64,000 bases of DNA from NCBI RefSeq assembly GCF_040958095.1, contig NC_091217.1, forward strand, positions 8,605,235-8,669,234, written 5' to 3'. The translations under genes and the position numbers were made by a program. Source of the stretch: Procambarus clarkii (taxonomy: Eukaryota; Arthropoda; Malacostraca; Decapoda; Cambaridae). Below, in pieces: positions 34,204 to 64,000 of this stretch. Within the stretch, counting starts at the first letter, position 1. Each line of letters opens with the position of its first letter. The notes beneath the pieces are model-generated. The model saw only the letters and a list, made by a program, of their open reading frames with translations. It was not told where the DNA came from and made no database searches.

Positions 34204-34500
34204 AAGTCTGCGCATGTCAGGCTCGTTATGAATGATTTTATATTATATAATATCGCAGAAGACCCTAATACACTTATCTCAGCCTCTGCTCAGAACAATG
34301 CAAATTAAGTTATTACACTAGATATCATACAATTGCAGTTGTAAACATCTACAAGTATACATACTATGGATATACATATATTAACCGAAGCGTTCCGGTC
34401 GGAAATATTTATGAAATAAATATGATTATTATATTTGTTTTTTTGCGAATGAAACTTATATTCAAATAATTTGTAAAGTTTAGATACATGACCAGAAGTA

Positions 34501-34550
34501 AAAAGTAATTATCAAAAGAAGGCACCAAGCCGGGAAGGCTATGTAGCACT
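34501..34550 (+). repeat. Dispersed short conserved element (GAAGGCGCCAAGC family)
   Basis: ATCAAAAGAAGGCACCAAGC, CGGGAAGGCTATGTAGCAC. Confidence 0.6.
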
Positions 34551-34559
34551 ATCATACGT

Positions 34560-35785
34560 CATCAGAAGTGAGTCCGACGTGTACTAATTGTCTTAATTAA
34601 TATTGCGTAGTTACCAGTGGACTGCTTAATACCTGCTTGATATCTATTGTTGGTTGGTGTGTAGGCTTACGTGATTAGGCCTTTAATAACCCTCTAGGGG
34701 GGTGGGGCTCATAGGCCAGAAGTACAACACCAAACTGAACCACTGTGTAGTAGTTAAATTTAGTATTCGCCTAGTTGCGAGTACTAGATTACCATAGAGT
34801 ACTTGTGAATTGAAAAATCGTCAAAAATTACGCAAAGAGATTTTGTGTTAATATCGTAGTAAGGTTTCAATTCTGTGCTATGAGAACTTGACATTTACTT
34901 TTGTAAAATAAAGGAAAACTCTTTCTTGGACATCCTGTTGCTTAACCAGAACGTTTATCGATGCTATTTATACATGTTAGGATGTCCATTCTTTGAATAA
35001 AAAAAAAAGGTGCCATTTCAGATATTACCACTAATGACTAAAAAGTTGACAGTCGCCAAATAATGACTTAAGAAATAAACATTTTTATTTAGAATGAGAA
35101 TCTTTAATGAGGATGACGAAGCTAATTCTGCCTCCAGCTGGTTGCCGGCGTCGGCGGCCATGTTGGCGCCGCCAACGGCTTCCTGTAATGTGTTTTGCTT
35201 TAGATCGAATAATCTATTCAACCCCTTCCACCAAAACTGTTAATACTTAGAGCAACTATGGGTGGAAGGTACAAAAATAGGCTGTTGTACCAAAAAGTTC
35301 ACGTTTTGTACCAATGGAATTCCACAAAGGGCGTTGCCGAAGAAGCTGGAACAATATCCGTACAATACACTACAATTGTTCATTTAATATCCGTACAATC
35401 TATCCTAATCTGACCTTGGCCGAAATAAGTCATTCTAGGCGTAATGTACGCCAGCTTAGGCCTAATTTAGCACATCTAATTGCTATACTAGGCTTAGGAA
35501 ATTTTAGGCGGTTTAATTGCATGCTTTTTCGTGCCCGCTTTAAATAAATTGTACAAACCGTGTTTTTTTTTTTTGGCAACAGTCCATTTGTGTAGGTTCC
35601 ACAAATAGTTAATATAAGTATTATAACTACTATATAACAGGCTGTTTATTGTTGTATTTCATAACTGAGAATACATAACTGACAGACACCTGAGGTTCAT
35701 ACTGCGCAACTCCTCTCATCTATTCTTTTAATTATATTTAGAATTATAAATTATATAAGTAACATACAGCATATATAATGTGACT
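34560..35785. other. No gene recognised
   Basis: AT-rich sequence with a small GC-rich island at 35130-35180. Nothing I can name. Confidence 0.5.
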
Positions 35786-35789
35786 AAGG

Positions 35790-35950
35790 TTAGTACAATC
35801 GACTCACACTCCAATGATTCCGGATGTAATCATTCCCGGGGCCCCAGAACCATAGGCTTTTGCGAACGTGTTCTTATCACCTCAGTAAATATGAACCCGC
35901 TGGGAGTTAGGTAACTGTTGTGGGTTGCATCCTGGGGAAGTTGACCTAGG
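35790..35950 (+). mobile_element. SINE-like copy, diverged
   Basis: ATCGACTCACACTCCAATGA, then CGCTGGGAGTTAGGTAACTG and TTGTGGGTTGCATCCTGGGG, the common body seen in + orientation also at 39160-39290, 39435-39595, 44690-44790 and 62213-62395. Confidence 0.6.
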
Positions 35951-36234
35951 GAGACCTGGATACGAACACTGACAGACTTCCTGTCTCTGATAATAGCACA
36001 TACACGTATCCTGAACGCGGTTGAGAGGCGAGCGTAATGACTGTGAAGGTGTTGTGTATAAGACTTGATATCCCTTTATATATAATGAGTGAATTAATAA
36101 TATATGCTGATGCCAATGTTATGTTCTGCAACATAAATGTGTTTATATATTGCACAACAATCCATTCTGATTCACGCTACTCCAACATCTTTTGATTACA
36201 TAGTTATATCTTCATTTCACATTTTTTTTAAAGG

Positions 36235-36445
36235 TCTCTTTCCTTTGACATGTCTTCCATTCACACAGCTCTCTCCCTTTTATATAGCCCTCTTCCTTTT
36301 ACATCTCTCTCCTTTCACATGCATGTCTCCTTTTTACATAGCTCTCTCCCTTCTACATACCTCTCTCTTCCTTATTCATAGCTCTCTCTTTCACATAGTT
36401 ATCTACCTTTTGCATAGCTCTCCCTTTTACACAGTTCTCTCCCGT
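36235..36445. repeat. Degenerate pyrimidine-rich tandem repeat upstream of the integrin gene
   Basis: CCTTTTACATAGCTCTCTCC-type units of about 20 bp recur roughly ten times. The open + frame here is low complexity and not called a gene. Confidence 0.75.
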
Positions 36446-36559
36446 TTTACTAAATTAACCCAACAAACAAGTCGTCATTTAATTGTGTATATCAAGCTAA
36501 TCAAACTGTCATGCCAACAGGTTGAAGCGAAAGAGGTCGTTTCGGCGCTACGAGCCGGG

Positions 36560-36824
36560 TGGTAACAGGTCCTTCCCTCTCCTTACTTTTTCCTTCACTA
36601 CCAACACTACCTCTTCGTTCTCCTCCTCTTCCCTTCATCAATTCTACCTTCTCTCCATAACCATCATCTCCACCTCCCCACAACTGTCATCTCCAACTTA
36701 ACCTCTTCCATCACCATCTAAATCCCTACAGCTTCCTCCGTCGCCAACTTTACCTCCATCACAAAGACTTCCTTCACAAACTCTTACCTCCTGTTCCGTC
36801 GCCGCCATCTCCAACACCACCACC
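36560..36824 (+). promoter_or_regulatory. Probable 5' UTR / leader of the integrin alpha gene
   Basis: A C/T-rich stretch with repeated ACCATC/CTCCATC words leads directly to the start codon. A possible acceptor (AACAG|GT at about 36564-36569) would make it a leader exon. No TATA box or initiator can be assigned. Confidence 0.35.
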
Positions 36825-63045
<26,221 letters not shown>

Positions 63046-63071
63046 GTAAGGCAACATCATTACAATTTTGT

Positions 63072-63150
63072 TTCTTTTAGTTCATTTATTATGCACTCCA
63101 TACCCATCTGTGGGTAGTAGTGGAAAGGGTTACGTAGGCATATAATAGGC
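63072..63150 (+). repeat. Short dispersed element (TTTAGTTCATTTATTATG), copy 5
   Basis: TTTTAGTTCATTTATTATGC, CTCCATACCCATCTGTGGGT, AAGGGTTACGTAGGCATATA. Confidence 0.75.
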
Positions 63151-63704
63151 ACTACAATTCATTTAGCATTAAAATTTTATATTAAACAATGTGCTTTCTA
63201 AATGCATGCTTTAATTCAGAGGGTAAAATAATACAAGCTGAGTGATTGAGAACTTGTAGATGGGTGGAAGAAGAGTTTATAATGAACTCTATAATGAGTG
63301 TAAGTGAATGAGAGAAAGGCAAGGAGGTGAGAGTATTATGAGAGTGAAAATTTAATGAAAAGATCAGTTAAGCTGGAGAAAACAGTGTATGAGAAGAAAA
63401 TGAGAGAAATTAAAGAAAGATTGTCAGAAAACTGGAGGACGGGTAAATGGGAATGCTAAATGGTGAATGGATCAGAATCAGCATTGTAGTTGGGAAGAAT
63501 AAATACTATGATGGTTTACTGGGTGGAGGTGATAAAAAGACGTGGTAATGTGAATGTGTTTATACTCTTTTCACACCAACAAATCCAAACTCGTATGACA
63601 GCTGACTTACCTATGTAAGAAATGATTACATCAGTGAAGATGATGAAATGTGGGAAGGTTGCAAATATAATATTGGTAAGGTACCTGGTGTATACAAAAT
63701 ATAT

Positions 63705-63986
63705 TAGCAGTCTCCGTGGTGTAGTGGTAAGACACTCGCCTGGCGTTCCGCGAGCGCTATGTCATGGGTTCGTATCCTGGCCGGGGAGGATTTACAGGGC
63801 GCAATTCCTTAACTGTAGCCTCTGTTTAACGCAACAGTAAAATGTGTACTTGTATGAAAAAACGATTCTTCGCGGCGGGGATCGTATTCCAGGGACCTGC
63901 CCGAAATGCTACGCGTACTAGTTGCTGTACAAGAATGTAACAACTCTTGTATATATCTCAAAAAAAAAAAAAAAAAAAAAAAAAAA
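63705..63986 (+). mobile_element. tRNA-headed SINE with poly(A) tail
   Basis: TCTCCGTGGTGTAGTGGTAA contains a good box A, and GGGTTCGTATCCTGGCC a near-consensus box B. A body with CAGGGCGCAATTCCTTAACT follows, then the shared tail module GACCTGCCCGAAATGCTACG / CGTACTAGTTGCTGTACAAG, and a poly(A) run of about 27 (63960-63986). The poly(A) end and the internal promoter boxes make it a retroposon, not a tRNA gene. The anticodon-arm region is too altered for a working tRNA. Confidence 0.8.
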
Positions 63987-64000
63987 GAATAAATGTTGTG

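Noticed and set aside
36137-36565. 142-codon frame just upstream of the integrin gene
   Set aside because: Arises from a degenerate pyrimidine-rich tandem repeat; low complexity and no homology.
63708-63782. Functional tRNA gene
   Set aside because: Boxes A and B are good, but the arm pairing is altered and a SINE body with poly(A) tail follows directly.

Overview
This is a eukaryotic, intron-rich, repeat-dense window. The protein-coding content, the spliceosomal introns, very long (CA)n/(TG)n, (TA)n and (CT)n microsatellites, TTAGG-like fragments, Penelope-like and LINE debris, and several dispersed repeats I associate with crayfish/lobster-type genomes all point to a decapod crustacean. 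The genus cannot be fixed from the sequence alone.

The one well-supported host gene is an integrin alpha subunit without an inserted I domain (insect alpha-PS type). It lies on the + strand from 36825 to the right edge. I could assemble 21 coding exons (36825-63045) with consistent GT-AG boundaries and phases. They sum to 3198 nt and 1066 residues: signal peptide, seven-bladed FG-GAP propeller with three cation-binding loops, thigh, genu, calf-1, calf-2, and the transmembrane helix. The last exon, which should carry the short GFFKR-type cytoplasmic tail and the stop codon, lies beyond base 64000. Odd points are a run of seven arginines in the propeller and no visible dibasic cleavage site in calf-2.

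From 1 to 36.5 kb I see no intact host gene. The stretch holds tandem arrays and broken mobile elements. The arrays have units of about 20 bp at 2.95 kb, 34 bp at 5.5-6.8 kb, 24 bp at 11.0 kb, 26 bp at 14.3 kb, 41 bp at 14.8 kb, 15/30 bp at 23.2 kb and 22/26 bp at 24.9 kb. The broken elements are: a decayed multicopy arthropod protein at 1-590; a Penelope-like reverse transcriptase remnant between inverted arms at 7.9-8.9 kb; a LINE endonuclease remnant at 19.3-19.5 kb; LINE reverse transcriptase remnants at 28.8 and 31.1-32.1 kb; and many SINE-like pieces. A GC/CpG-rich block at 11.9-13.5 kb is the only place that looks like a possible unannotated promoter or first exon.

The integrin introns carry their own set of elements: a minus-strand Penelope-like remnant and nested LINE pieces in intron 3; a large foldback with an internal 51-bp array in intron 9; short fold-back families; five same-orientation copies of one short element; and a tRNA-headed SINE with a poly(A) tail at the right edge.
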